Positions 22,704 through 32,167 of a stretch of DNA of 64,000 bases are shown here, one piece after another. The notes beneath the pieces were generated by a model, which did no database searches, had not been told where the DNA came from, and saw nothing but the letters and a program-made list of their open reading frames with translations. Within the stretch, counting starts at the first letter, position 1. Each line of letters starts with the position of its first letter. The position numbers and the translations under genes are program-made. The stretch covers positions 310,001 to 374,000 of the forward strand of contig NC_083676.1 of the NCBI RefSeq assembly GCF_030384665.1. The letters are read 5' to 3'. Source of the stretch: Lodderomyces elongisporus (lineage: Eukaryota > Ascomycota > Pichiomycetes > Serinales > Debaryomycetaceae).

Positions 22704-23382
22704 TCATATTTTTATTTTTAAAGAAAAAAAATTTTAAATGGATAGTTTGTGATCTTGAATGAATGTAAGTATTGTAGTCGTGCCAGCAAGGCTCCCTGTG
22801 CACGGCACCAAAAGTAGGACGGGTGAAGCAGAGCTCAGTCGCAGATTGCGTTGTTCGTGGAGATCCTGGTGTTCGTGGCGTTCGCATTGCTTGCAGTGCT
22901 TGGACAACCCAGACCGCCTAAACTCTTCGCACCAGGCACGCCGCTGGCACCAATTTTGCGAACTCCTCTAGCCTGGTGAGCCGACTCAGCCTCCGAAATG
23001 ACGTCACGTTTGATCGCCAAGATAACGGACCAAAAGAAAGAAAAAAAAAACTTTTAAAAAAAAAATTGAAATCAGAATATTAAACGAAAATAGAAACAGA
23101 AACAGAAACAGAAAAAGGGGGGATAGGAATAATAACCGAGAAACTTTACGACATGGAAGTCTTACAAGGAATTATACACCTAAGAATCTTTGAATATAAG
23201 AGGGGGGAGGAGCAGGAGGAAAGGAATCCAAATCACGTTTTTAACCTCAACTTTTGTTAACTAAACTACTAGACTATTTTTTTACTTCAATCAATTTTTC
23301 CCCCTTCTTTTATTCATTTTCCTCCTTGACTTTTGAACTTTGCTATAAGCTTTTTGCGTTTGCTAGATTGACAATTTACAAT
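22704..23382. other. Intergenic region, ERG9 to MINDY gene
   Basis: Contains the GC-rich island described separately (22780-23030) and then A-rich and pyrimidine-rich sequence leading to the MINDY start. A perfect ATF/CREB palindrome TGACGTCA lies at 22999-23006. Confidence 0.6.
22780..23030. ncRNA. GC-rich island, candidate structured RNA
   Basis: About 250 bases that are clearly GC-rich inside a strongly AT-rich intergenic region, with sharp borders. GTGCCAGC (22780-22787) and GCTGGCAC (22943-22950) are perfect complements. Nested inside are CCTGGTG (22865-22871) with CACCAGG (22930-22936), and a local hairpin of GCATTGC and GCAGTGC (22884-22899). A nested, branched fold of this kind suggests a structured RNA rather than protein. 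The strand is unknown; an A run at 22722-22731 would serve as a T-run terminator for a minus transcript. I could not match it to SRP, RNase P, MRP, U-snRNA or tRNA signatures. The short open frames across it have no protein-like features. Confidence 0.35.
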
Positions 23383-24627
23383 ATGCTGCCTCTTGGAAGT
23401 AGTCAAACAATCAATGGTTCAATTAAATTCCCAATCAAATTGATTAATTGGACCCCGCATTATGCAATAAACGAGAGCATATCAACACCCATATTACTAC
23501 AAGATCAAAACGGTCCTTGTCCCTTGATTGCGTTGGTCAACACATTGCTATTGCAAAATGATTTTAACGACTTGTTAGCTTCTCAGATACGCCAAGGTAA
23601 GAGGAAAATATCCGAGCCCGCTGGAGCTTTTGTCGTGAATAATTTGAAACATGAGCTACGGAAGAAATATGAGAGTACGGGTAACATCCTGTTAGTAGAT
23701 GTTTTAAGCTTACTTGGAGACTTGCTTTTGACTTTAGTTGAGAATGGCAGTACTGATCTAGACTCGGGAGTTGTGGATGAATTATTGGCACAGTTGCCAA
23801 AATTGCATACTGGGTTGAATGTTGATCCTAATCTCCTCACTGGTGGCTTTGCTCCTAGCTTGGCTACTGAACTTTTTGATGCGTTTGGATTAGATTTCAG
23901 ACACGGATGGGTGGTTGAGACAAGTGATAATGTGGGTACAAGTGGACAAATGGTTCAAAAAGTGGAGCAGAATTCATGTAGTGACAATGATAATTCCGAA
24001 AATTCCGAAAATCCTGAAGATTCTGGGTTACTAAACATTGTTAGACAACTTGAAACTTATGATCGTGTTCAAGATTATCTATTAAGCGACCAAGAGAACG
24101 TTGGTTACCTCGAAAATAAGCAGCTTCTTACAACATGGCTTAATGAAAACCAAACGCAATTGACTCGACAAGGCTTGTTCAATCTTAACTCAGTTATGGA
24201 AGAAGGCAAGTTTGTTATTTTCTTTAGAAATAATCATTTCAACACATTATTTCGAAAGGGCGACGAAGAATTTTATTTACTAGTCACAGATCTGTCGTTT
24301 GGAGCAAGCAAATCTTTGCGAAGTCAACTAATTTGGCAAAGTTTGTCTTCAGTCTCTGGGCAGGACGACTGTGTTTTACTGGTGATTTTTCACCAATTTT
24401 GGATATCGAGCAAGACTTGCCAAGAGGTGATAATGTTGATGATAGAGGTGAATACTATATATCTGGGACAAGATGATACTCTCGAGTCAGATTTGATATT
24501 ACTGAGGCAACTACAATTGGAGGAGGATGAAGCTGTAGCTAGGCGTATGCAAGAAAAATCAACAAAGAACGAAAAATCAAAAAACTGCAACTGCAACTGC
24601 AACAAGAACAAACAAAAACGCCTATAG
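23383..24627 (+). CDS. MINDY-family deubiquitinase, 3' part apparently frameshifted
   Basis: Homologue of MINDY1/2 and yeast Miy1, cysteine proteases that trim Lys48-linked ubiquitin chains. The catalytic Cys is in the DQNGPCPLIALVNTLLL segment and the catalytic His in FRNNHFNTLFRKG. A MIU-type ubiquitin-binding helix is visible near the end (ESDLILLRQLQLEEDEAVARRMQE). I start at the ATG at 23383 (MLPLGSSQ); upstream is open but lacks ATG. The frame given runs to TAG at 24625-24627 (414 residues), but the conserved continuation leaves this frame near 24375, returns near 24466, and leaves again near 24556 and 24673, each time at a short homopolymer. The likely original end is TAA at 24770-24772, after SGFFKKMKFSN. 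Either the gene is decaying or the assembly has indel errors. Miy1 versus its paralogue YGL082W is not resolved. Confidence 0.85.
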   Translation: MLPLGSSQTINGSIKFPIKLINWTPHYAINESISTPILLQDQNGPCPLIALVNTLLLQNDFNDLLASQIRQGKRKISEPAGAFVVNNLKHELRKKYESTGNILLVDVLSLLGDLLLTLVENGSTDLDSGVVDELLAQLPKLHTGLNVDPNLLTGGFAPSLATELFDAFGLDFRHGWVVETSDNVGTSGQMVQKVEQNSCSDNDNSENSENPEDSGLLNIVRQLETYDRVQDYLLSDQENVGYLENKQLLTTWLNENQTQLTRQGLFNLNSVMEEGKFVIFFRNNHFNTLFRKGDEEFYLLVTDLSFGASKSLRSQLIWQSLSSVSGQDDCVLLVIFHQFWISSKTCQEVIMLMIEVNTIYLGQDDTLESDLILLRQLQLEEDEAVARRMQEKSTKNEKSKNCNCNCNKNKQKRL

Positions 24628-24826
24628 GAAGCGAACAAAATTCCCGGAACCAGAAAATGGCACAACCACAAAAAAACAGTCTACAAGTGCATCTCCCGTA
24701 CAGCAACAACAAACTATAGAGAAGAAGGGCAAGCTTAGTGGCTTTTTCAAAAAAATGAAATTTTCTAATTAACGTTTATAGACTTTTGATTCCTCATTAA
24801 AAAAAAAGAATAAGATAAAGAGAGAT

Positions 24827-24848
24827 GGGGGGGGGGGGGGGGGGGGGG
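24827..24848. repeat. Poly-G tract (22 G)
   Basis: An uninterrupted run of G between the convergent MINDY and PAF1 genes, the longest of seven G/C runs of nine or more in the window. Confidence 0.9.
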
Positions 24849-24894
24849 AAGGAGAGGGAGAGAAGGAAACTAAAAAACCTCTTTGTCCTTGCTA

Positions 24895-26370
24895 TTAGAA
24901 ATCCTCATTATGACTTTCTCCCTCTTCATTTTCAGCATCTTCTCTATCGTGCTTAACTTTCCCATCCACACTCTCTTGATCAGCTCCTGACTCAGCATTT
25001 CCATTGGAACGTCCTTGCCTACTCTCCAGTTCTTCCTGTTCCTCTCTCTCTTCATAATCTTCTCCATCCTCAAGCTCTTCTTCATCATCATCATCTTCTT
25101 CTTCTTCGTCGTCATCGTCACCTTCGTACTCCATAGGATCAAACTCTGATCTAGCTCTATCCATTTCCTTCAATTCATTTGTTGATGGCTCTCTCAATTT
25201 AAAAGCAACTTCATCATAGGTCCTTTCCTTGACAAATTTATTGATCTCAGAGTTTGTTGAAAGCCTGTGTTTTCGCAATTCAATTTTACCAGTAACTGGT
25301 AAATAATAGGCAACTTTGCGTTTTTTTGTAGGTGCTTTTGTGTCTTTGTGTTCATCATCTGGTATAAACTTGATGGCAAGTTCCTGGTTTACCTCTGGAT
25401 ATTCTTGGTATTGCATGTCGTAGTTATGCACAAACTTGAAATTGTAATTTGAAGCGGATTCATCGTCCAAGTCTAGTAAATTGATAGGTTGCTCTGGTGC
25501 TGTAGAGTTGAGTTTTTGATGAACTTGTTCAGCTTGACTTATGTCGTTGACTTCAAACATAGACATCCATTCGCCATCTTCGGAATTAATAGGTTTGAAA
25601 ATACTAGACTCTTGCTTTTGTCTTTCAAATTTCTCATTAAATGCTGTTCCTCGCTTCCTTTTGAGATCTTTCAATTCACGATCAATTGATGCACTACCAA
25701 GAAACCTCAAGTTCATTAGTACATTGTCCATCATTTGCGTATCTGGTAGCAATGGCCATGCGTCAACAGCTTTCAAATGTCTCTTGCGCGGATGTTTCAA
25801 GCTGGATACATCCAGCAACGTAGAGTTTGCTGCTGTAAACGTCTCCTCAACGGCATTCAACTGGGCATCTGCGTCTAAGCTATGCGATTCGTTATTTTTT
25901 AATTTCTCATTGACTTTAACCTCTTCGGTGTGTGCTGTTACCGAATGGGCAGCTTTGGGCAAGGATCGCTCCGAAATGTACTCTGTTCTTCTCAAGAAAG
26001 AAACCCCAGGCTCCGATTTATTTATCTTGCCAATTCCTGCATCTCTAAGCAAGGCCCTATCCTTGGGGTGTAGATGTACTGGTTGGCCATTTTTGGAAAG
26101 TTGGCCAACTACTGTGGAATCTCCTGCGAAAAAGCCAGCGTTATTGAGTAAATTTAGTTCCAATCCTGAAAAGTCATCGATGCGTCCGAGTAAATTTTGA
26201 AAATTTTCTTTACGAAATAATGACGAGAGAAGCTGTTCCGCTTCTACTTTGGGTGATATTGGGTTTGTTGTGTTGTACTCAATGTATTTTGGGTTTAATG
26301 GTGGAGGTGGAAGATTATTGGTATACCGGATCTTTGCAATGTAGTCTTGTCTAACAGGTTTATGTGACAT
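24895..26370 (-). CDS. PAF1: Paf1 complex subunit, RNA polymerase II elongation
   Basis: Subunit of the Paf1 complex (Paf1, Ctr9, Cdc73, Rtf1, Leo1), which travels with RNA polymerase II and supports H2B ubiquitination and H3K4/K36 methylation. The 491-residue product has the family N-terminus (QDYIAKIRYTNNLPPPPLNPKYI), the segment FRKENFQNLLGRIDDFSGLELNLL, and HLHPKDRALLRD. The C-terminal part is very acidic (Asp/Glu runs from about residue 415), as in fungal Paf1. The start ATG is at 26368-26370. It converges with the MINDY gene, with a poly-G tract in between. Confidence 0.92.
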   Translation of the reverse strand: MSHKPVRQDYIAKIRYTNNLPPPPLNPKYIEYNTTNPISPKVEAEQLLSSLFRKENFQNLLGRIDDFSGLELNLLNNAGFFAGDSTVVGQLSKNGQPVHLHPKDRALLRDAGIGKINKSEPGVSFLRRTEYISERSLPKAAHSVTAHTEEVKVNEKLKNNESHSLDADAQLNAVEETFTAANSTLLDVSSLKHPRKRHLKAVDAWPLLPDTQMMDNVLMNLRFLGSASIDRELKDLKRKRGTAFNEKFERQKQESSIFKPINSEDGEWMSMFEVNDISQAEQVHQKLNSTAPEQPINLLDLDDESASNYNFKFVHNYDMQYQEYPEVNQELAIKFIPDDEHKDTKAPTKKRKVAYYLPVTGKIELRKHRLSTNSEINKFVKERTYDEVAFKLREPSTNELKEMDRARSEFDPMEYEGDDDDEEEEDDDDEEELEDGEDYEEREEQEELESRQGRSNGNAESGADQESVDGKVKHDREDAENEEGESHNEDF

Positions 26371-26919
26371 CTTGGATGGTATTAGAAAGCAAAGGATAAA
26401 GACTAATCGAACCTCTTTCTCTTGTTTGGATGTGCTTGGTTCAAACTGTTTTGTGGGAATGTATATGAATTGAAAAATGTGTTATTTCTCTGTTAACATA
26501 AAGTTGACAAAAAAGAAAAAAAAAAAGAAGAAAAAAAGGAAAAAAATAAAAATAAAAAATAAAAAAATAAAAACGGAAATGGAAATCGTTCTGTATCATT
26601 TTTTTTGCTTTCTCTCTCACTCTTTCTCTCGTACTTTTTACTTTTTACATCTTTTTTTTAGTTCTTGAATCCTGCTTCTACTTGCTGTTGGTGAACTACA
26701 ACCACTTGACATATACAAGTAACAGTTTTATATCTTTTTTCATAAACTGTTGTATTTTTTGTATGATTTCTTTCCTAGGGAACAACCTACGATGATGACT
26801 TACTTAATGTTAAACCAGTTCTATTCAATTTTCTACATAAAATGATAAAGTAGTTGCGAAAACGGAACAAAATTTTAAAAGATAAGATTCAGCACCATCA
26901 ATGATACTGCACCTTACAG
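26371..26919. other. PAF1 promoter / PST2 3' flank
   Basis: 549 bases between two minus-strand genes. It holds long A runs (26510-26570) and T/C-rich sequence; no element or gene is recognisable. Confidence 0.55.
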
Positions 26920-27525
26920 TTATTGTTTCCATTTGGTAATCATCTCGACAAAATCGTGCCCTTGTTGTTCGGCAATTGCCTTTTCAAGATCAGTAACTTG
27001 TCTCGAACCATCTGGAGCAGCAAAGGTTCCTGCGCCCCATGGTGAACCACCATGGATCTCTGTCAAATTGGATTGGCCCTCGTGTCCGTATCCAAAGGGG
27101 ACGTAGATAATACCATGATGTGCCAATGTGCTTAGGGTGTTGATAACGGTGGTTTCTTGTCCACCACCTTGGGTACCAGTACTAACAAAGACACCGGCAT
27201 GTTTACCCCTCAATGCTCCTTTAGCCCATAATCCACCTGTACCATCCCAGAAAGATTTCCACTGAGCTGGCATATTACCGTATCTTGTGGGGATACCAAA
27301 AAGAAATGCGTCGTAGTTGGTAAGTGTGTCATTTGTAGCTTCTGGCAAGTCCAATTTTGGTTTAGCATGGACCAACTTGAGAATTTCTGGAGAAAGTGTT
27401 TCCTTGACTTGGAATAAATCTGCCTTGACGCCAGCTCTTTCAACACCAACTTTGGCCGATTCGGCTAAGGTGTAGACATGGTGGTATAAAGAGTATAAGA
27501 CAATTGCAACCTTTGGCTTTGACAT
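26920..27525 (-). CDS. PST2: Flavodoxin-like NAD(P)H:quinone oxidoreductase
   Basis: Member of the WrbA/Pst2/Ycp4 family of FMN proteins that reduce quinones by two electrons and protect membranes from oxidative damage; Candida species carry several (Pst1-3, Ycp4). The 201-residue product shows the flavodoxin N-strand and phosphate loop (KVAIVLYSLYHHVYTLAE), FGIPTRYGNMPAQWKSFWD, the FMN-contacting STGTQGGGQETT, and HHGIIYVPFGYG with GGSPWGAGTFA. The length fits the family. The ATG at 27525 gives MSKPKVAIV; the open frame upstream has no ATG. Four Yap1/Cap1-type sites lie 290-505 bases upstream, which fits an oxidative-stress gene. Which of the paralogues this is cannot be fixed from one sequence. 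Confidence 0.88.
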   Translation of the reverse strand: MSKPKVAIVLYSLYHHVYTLAESAKVGVERAGVKADLFQVKETLSPEILKLVHAKPKLDLPEATNDTLTNYDAFLFGIPTRYGNMPAQWKSFWDGTGGLWAKGALRGKHAGVFVSTGTQGGGQETTVINTLSTLAHHGIIYVPFGYGHEGQSNLTEIHGGSPWGAGTFAAPDGSRQVTDLEKAIAEQQGHDFVEMITKWKQ

Positions 27526-29995
27526 GTTCAAGACGATGTTGGGTAGATAAGAAAATGCAAAGAAGAAGTAAGATGCAATAGAGTGATAGAAACAGGGGGG
27601 GGGAGGAAAGAGAAAAAGAGAAAAGGGATACAAAAAGGGAAGCCCATTGAATATGAGATTGAAGAAAAAAGGGTATTTATATCATTGCTATAACCTGTTG
27701 TTCATTCTGGGGTTCAATTGTGCATCGATGCTTCTTTATCGATATACAATTGTTTTATTTTTATTTCTTAATTTTATTTTTTATTTTTTATTTTTTATTT
27801 TTTATTTTTTTTCTTTACTAAAGTTGACCACAGTTTACTAATAATGTACTAAGACATTGTCCATTGTTAACTTGCTGAAATGGAATGAATATTGCATTTG
27901 CTTTGTGGTTTGTATATATTGATATACGTGGACATCAAATCTCTTGGGGACGTATGCAGAGTATACTCTACATTTGTTTTGCGCCAATGCTGTGGACAAT
28001 TACTAAGAGTGTATACTACAAATTACTAAACCAGTTACTACCCCCCCCCTCCCCTCTGGCAAACTCCTTTCCTCTATGTGTGTGTAATTGGCAAAGCCGC
28101 ATTGTTTACTGAAATTTCATTTGCTATTTTCTATTGCTTTTTGTTTTCCTAATAAGATCACGTGACTACTCTTTTTTTCCCCCTCCCCCCTTTTTTTTCT
28201 ATTTCAAAGTTATCCTAAAGTATGATCCACCATCAAGATGCAATTTAGATGGGAAAACACATTAGATTCAAGAGAATACAAAGAGTTTTATAATTGAGAT
28301 CTCTTTCTTTCAAGAGTCAAAAGAGAGAAGAACAAGTAAAAGAAAAATTGGCGTAAATGGGAAAATATCCTGAATTTATCTCCTTTTTTCATTGTGATTT
28401 TTATATTTTTTCAGTCGACTTTTGAACCAAAAAGAAAATATAATAATATAAAAAAAAAACATACAATTGTATACTCTTCTTCCTTTATCAAAAGTTAGTA
28501 AGACCAACAATCTATTCTTTTCTTTTTATGTCCTCCCTCTTTCTCCTTGTCGTCTCTATATTCAAAAATGACATACTTTGGGAACAATTTCTGGGGATGT
28601 TCTTTTGGAGGTTGCCACCTAGCACATAATTTACTAGGTAAAGTTGCATAACGACAGTTTTTTCAGTACGGTATATGTTACAAAAACTTTTGCGGGTTTT
28701 CTCGGCTCTGAAGCTTTTCATAATATTCCCGGAGATTGCATACATACATATATATATATATATATATACAAAGTAAATATTTATAGGTTTCTCTACTATC
28801 CATTCACCATTTACCTGAACTAGTCCAAAGTTTGGTGGCTTACAAATAGTTAACGAGTTGAGGACAGAGAAATAGAAACAAAAAGGAAATTAGGAAATGA
28901 ATCTTATTTTTTTGTTTTGTTATAATATAAAGCTCAGATGTTACGGGGAGATGAAAATATATCCTGGTGACCATCTTTTTCTATTCTGATTGCACGAGTC
29001 TAGACAAAGGTCGCTTGACAAAGACTTTCGGTTCCTATTCGAATCTATTATCATCCATTTAAGGATCCTGTAAGGGATAATTTGGATTCTTTATAGTCGT
29101 AAATACCTTGTTTTTTTTTTTTTTTTCTCTGCGTCAGTTTTTAGCTATACATTTAAAATTAGCTGTATTGGAATTCATTGGAATTTATTGCAGCTTACTG
29201 TATTCAGTATTCAGTATTTTGTATTTTGTATTGTTGTTGGTGATGGTATTTGATAATTTTTTATTTTTTATTTTTTGCTTTGTGACCGAACTTTAAGGAA
29301 GAACGAATTGTTGTTCAGTCAATTGCTATGACGTTTTCTCTCCCTCTCTCTCACTTTCTCTTTCTTCCAATCTACACTTTTCAATACCAGACCAGTTGAT
29401 TCTAATCCCAACAAAATTCTAGAAAAGCTTAATATACGAAAGAGCTTGGAACTAACCAATATATAACAATGCGGAGCACAGGTTTGGATATTTAAATTAC
29501 TTTTTCTTCTTCATTCTTTCTTTTTTTTTTGATTTTTATTTTATACTGTATTTTACTTTACTCTAAGTTAACTTATTGTATTTAACATTCTTTACTCATA
29601 TAAAAACTCCCCTGTTTTCCCACTATTCAACCCCTTTAACAACTATAAGTAATCAAGTCTTTCTCGGATACAGGAAAGAACGCACGCACTGGGATACGGA
29701 GTTTCGGAGATTAAAACAGAGCAAAAGTAAAACTCCCAAAACCTCCATCAAAAAGACCAAAAGAATCAATAAAAAAAGGCAAAAAAAAAAATCACAACCA
29801 GGGACTAGTCAACAATCCGCTTTATTTGTATCTGTTTTGTTCTTGAACTAACTTATCATTCCCTTTCTATTTATTTGTACTCAAAAGAGCAATATTCTCG
29901 AGACCTCAACAACAATTTCCAACCCTCATACCCCCACCCGTTTTTTTCTTTCTTTCTTTCTTTCTGTCTTTCTTTCATTCTATCGATTCAACAAG
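27526..29995. other. Divergent intergenic region, PST2 / ARE2
   Basis: 2.5 kb between two divergent starts. The PST2 side carries a 9-base G run (27595-27603), the Yap1/Cap1 cluster (27815-28029), a C run (28041-28049) and a CACGTG box (28159-28164). The ARE2 side is A/T-rich with a TA repeat (28747-28770) and a CTTT repeat before the ATG. Open frames here start at TTG or are low in complexity. Confidence 0.6.
27815..28029. promoter_or_regulatory. Cluster of four Yap1/Cap1 sites (TTACTAA)
   Basis: TTACTAA occurs at 27815-27821, 27835-27841, 28000-28006 and 28023-28029. This is the Yap1/Cap1 response element (TTASTAA), and four copies in 215 bases are far above chance even in AT-rich DNA. They sit upstream of the PST2-type quinone reductase, a family known to be induced by oxidants through Cap1 in Candida. 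Confidence 0.65.
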
Positions 29996-30358
29996 ATGAG
30001 AACAAGTACCGCGGATAAGTTGGATCTGATATCAGATAATATAGATAGACGAAACCTACTTGACATCAACAATGACTATACCACTGGCTCTTCAAGCGAG
30101 ACAGATGAGTCCGATACACTGAAATTCCAAAGGACACCCAGTGACCTTCTGGATCTTAGAGCACCACCACATCTTGCCAAAAGGAATGGCTCGTATTTCC
30201 TAAATAAAAATGATAGCGAACTTGCAAGTATACCATCAACAACCCCATCTGCATTGTCGTCCACCACATCGGTTAATAACGCTTCTCCGCCACCGAGTCC
30301 ACTTCGATACGAGAATCAGCGTGATAATTCACAAGTTAGAAACAGAATTAAGAAGCAA

Positions 30359-30400
<42 letters not shown>

Positions 30401-32167
30401 AAGCAAGAGCGGCAAAAAAAGAGACCTTTTACTAGTGGCACTGGATTACATACCAGTGAGTCCGATATTACTTTGGATGGATTAGTCAAGTATGTATCGA
30501 ACCAGGACAAAGCAAGGCTCAACAAAAGACATCAAGAGTTGAACAATAATGATAATAATAATAATAATATTAATACTACTACTACTACTACAGACGAGAA
30601 CGACAAAACCACTCAAAGTAGTAACAACGACAATAACAGTAAAAACAAAAACAAGAACAAGAACAATACTGGTGCTCACCATGGCCATAAAAGGAAAGAT
30701 AGCAATAGCAAGTATCGGTTACGTTTTGGAGACTTGACATTCGGTACTTCGAGCACAACGATTCTTGACTCACAAGAGTTTATCAACTCGCAATTCTTTG
30801 GGATGTACGTGTTGTTTTGGCTCGCTACTGCATTTATCATGTTGAATAACTTTGTGCACATCTACTTTGAGAATGCTACACCAATATGGAACTGGACAGT
30901 TGTGAGAATTATTCGTCAGGATTTGTTTAAAGTTGCATTCACTGATTTGGCAATGTACTTGGGTACATATATGTCATACCTTTTACAAGTTTCTGTGAAG
31001 CACCGAATTTTCAGCTGGAGACGTGTAGGGTGGATTGTTGAAAGTGTTTATGAAGCTGCTTATTTCTTTACATTTTTGTGGTTTTCCCATTATATGCAAT
31101 TCCCTTGGATTGCCAGAGTGTTTTTAGTATTGCACAGTTTGGTGTTTGTTATGAAGATGCATTCCTTTGCATTTTACAATGGCTATCTATGGGGAATATA
31201 CACCGAAGGTTTATTTTCAGAGTCTTACTTGCACAGGTTGCTAAATGACGAGGTTGATTTACCCAAAGGATTTGAGTTGGACCATACTCTAAAAATTCTT
31301 GAAGGAAGTATTGAGTTTGCCAAGTATGAATTGGAGTACCAGTCGAAAGCCACATCGGATAAACCCGATAATGATAAACATAAGTGTGACGGTGCAAGAT
31401 TGGATATATCGATTGAGGAGCTACAACGCACAAATTGTATTTTGTTTCCTCAAAATATCAATTTGAAAAACTACTTTGAGTATAGTATGTTTCCAACTTT
31501 GGTCTACACTATACTGTACCCTCGAACCAATACAATCAGATGGTCGTATGTCTTTTTCAAGACATTCGCCGTGTTTGGTCTTTACTTTTTGATGATCACC
31601 ATTGCAGAAAATAGCTTGTTGCCCATTGTTGGACGGTGTTTTCTTGCCAAGAAACTTCCACTCCAGGAACGTGTGCCACAATATTTTTTTATACTTCTTG
31701 ATATGATACCACCATTTTTGATGGAGTATCTATTTACATTTATTCTTATATGGGACTCGGTGCTCAATGCACTTGCCGAGCTCACCATGTTTGCAGATAG
31801 GGATTTCTATGGCCCGTGGTGGTCATGCACGGATTTCTCGGATTTTGCCAGATTGTGGAACAAACCGGTGCACAATTTCTTATTACGTCACGTGTACCAC
31901 TCGAGTATAAGTGCGTTTAAGGTGAACAAGATCCAAGCTGCAATGATTACATTTATCATTCTGAGTATTGTGCACGAGTTGGTGATGTATGTCATATTTG
32001 GCATTTTCAGAGGCTATTTGTTATTGTTCCAAATGTCTCAGATCCCATTGATTATGCTTAGCAGGTCACGGTTTTTGAGAGGAAGAAAGATTTTGGGCAA
32101 TATTATCTGTTGGTTTGGCTTTATTAGTGGTCCTAGTATAATCTTTTGTCTATATCTAGTGTTTTAG
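29996..32167 (+). CDS. ARE2: Sterol O-acyltransferase (ACAT, MBOAT family)
   Basis: ER membrane enzyme that esterifies ergosterol with acyl-CoA for storage in lipid droplets. The 723-residue product has a long disordered N-terminus (1-250) with a Glu-His hexanucleotide repeat (30359-30400), Asn runs and a Lys-Asn run, then a multi-pass MBOAT domain. The catalytic His is in IVHELVMYVIFG (about residue 660), and NKPVHNFLLRHVYHSS matches yeast Are1/Are2 closely. The usual ACAT motif FYxDWWN appears here as FYGPWWSC (about residue 603), with Pro and Ser replacing Asp and Asn. Are1 and Are2 are paralogues only in Saccharomyces; most Candida species have one enzyme, so ARE2 is used for convenience. 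Confidence 0.93.

Noticed and set aside
22765..22772. GTAAGTAT, a U1 5'-end complement or splice donor, beside the GC-rich island
   Set aside because: As U1 it is at the wrong end of the island and lacks Sm or stem features; as a donor it has no exon or acceptor.
28158..28165. TCACGTGA as a centromere CDEI-like element
   Set aside because: CTG-clade centromeres do not use point-centromere elements; it is more simply a Cbf1/bHLH site.
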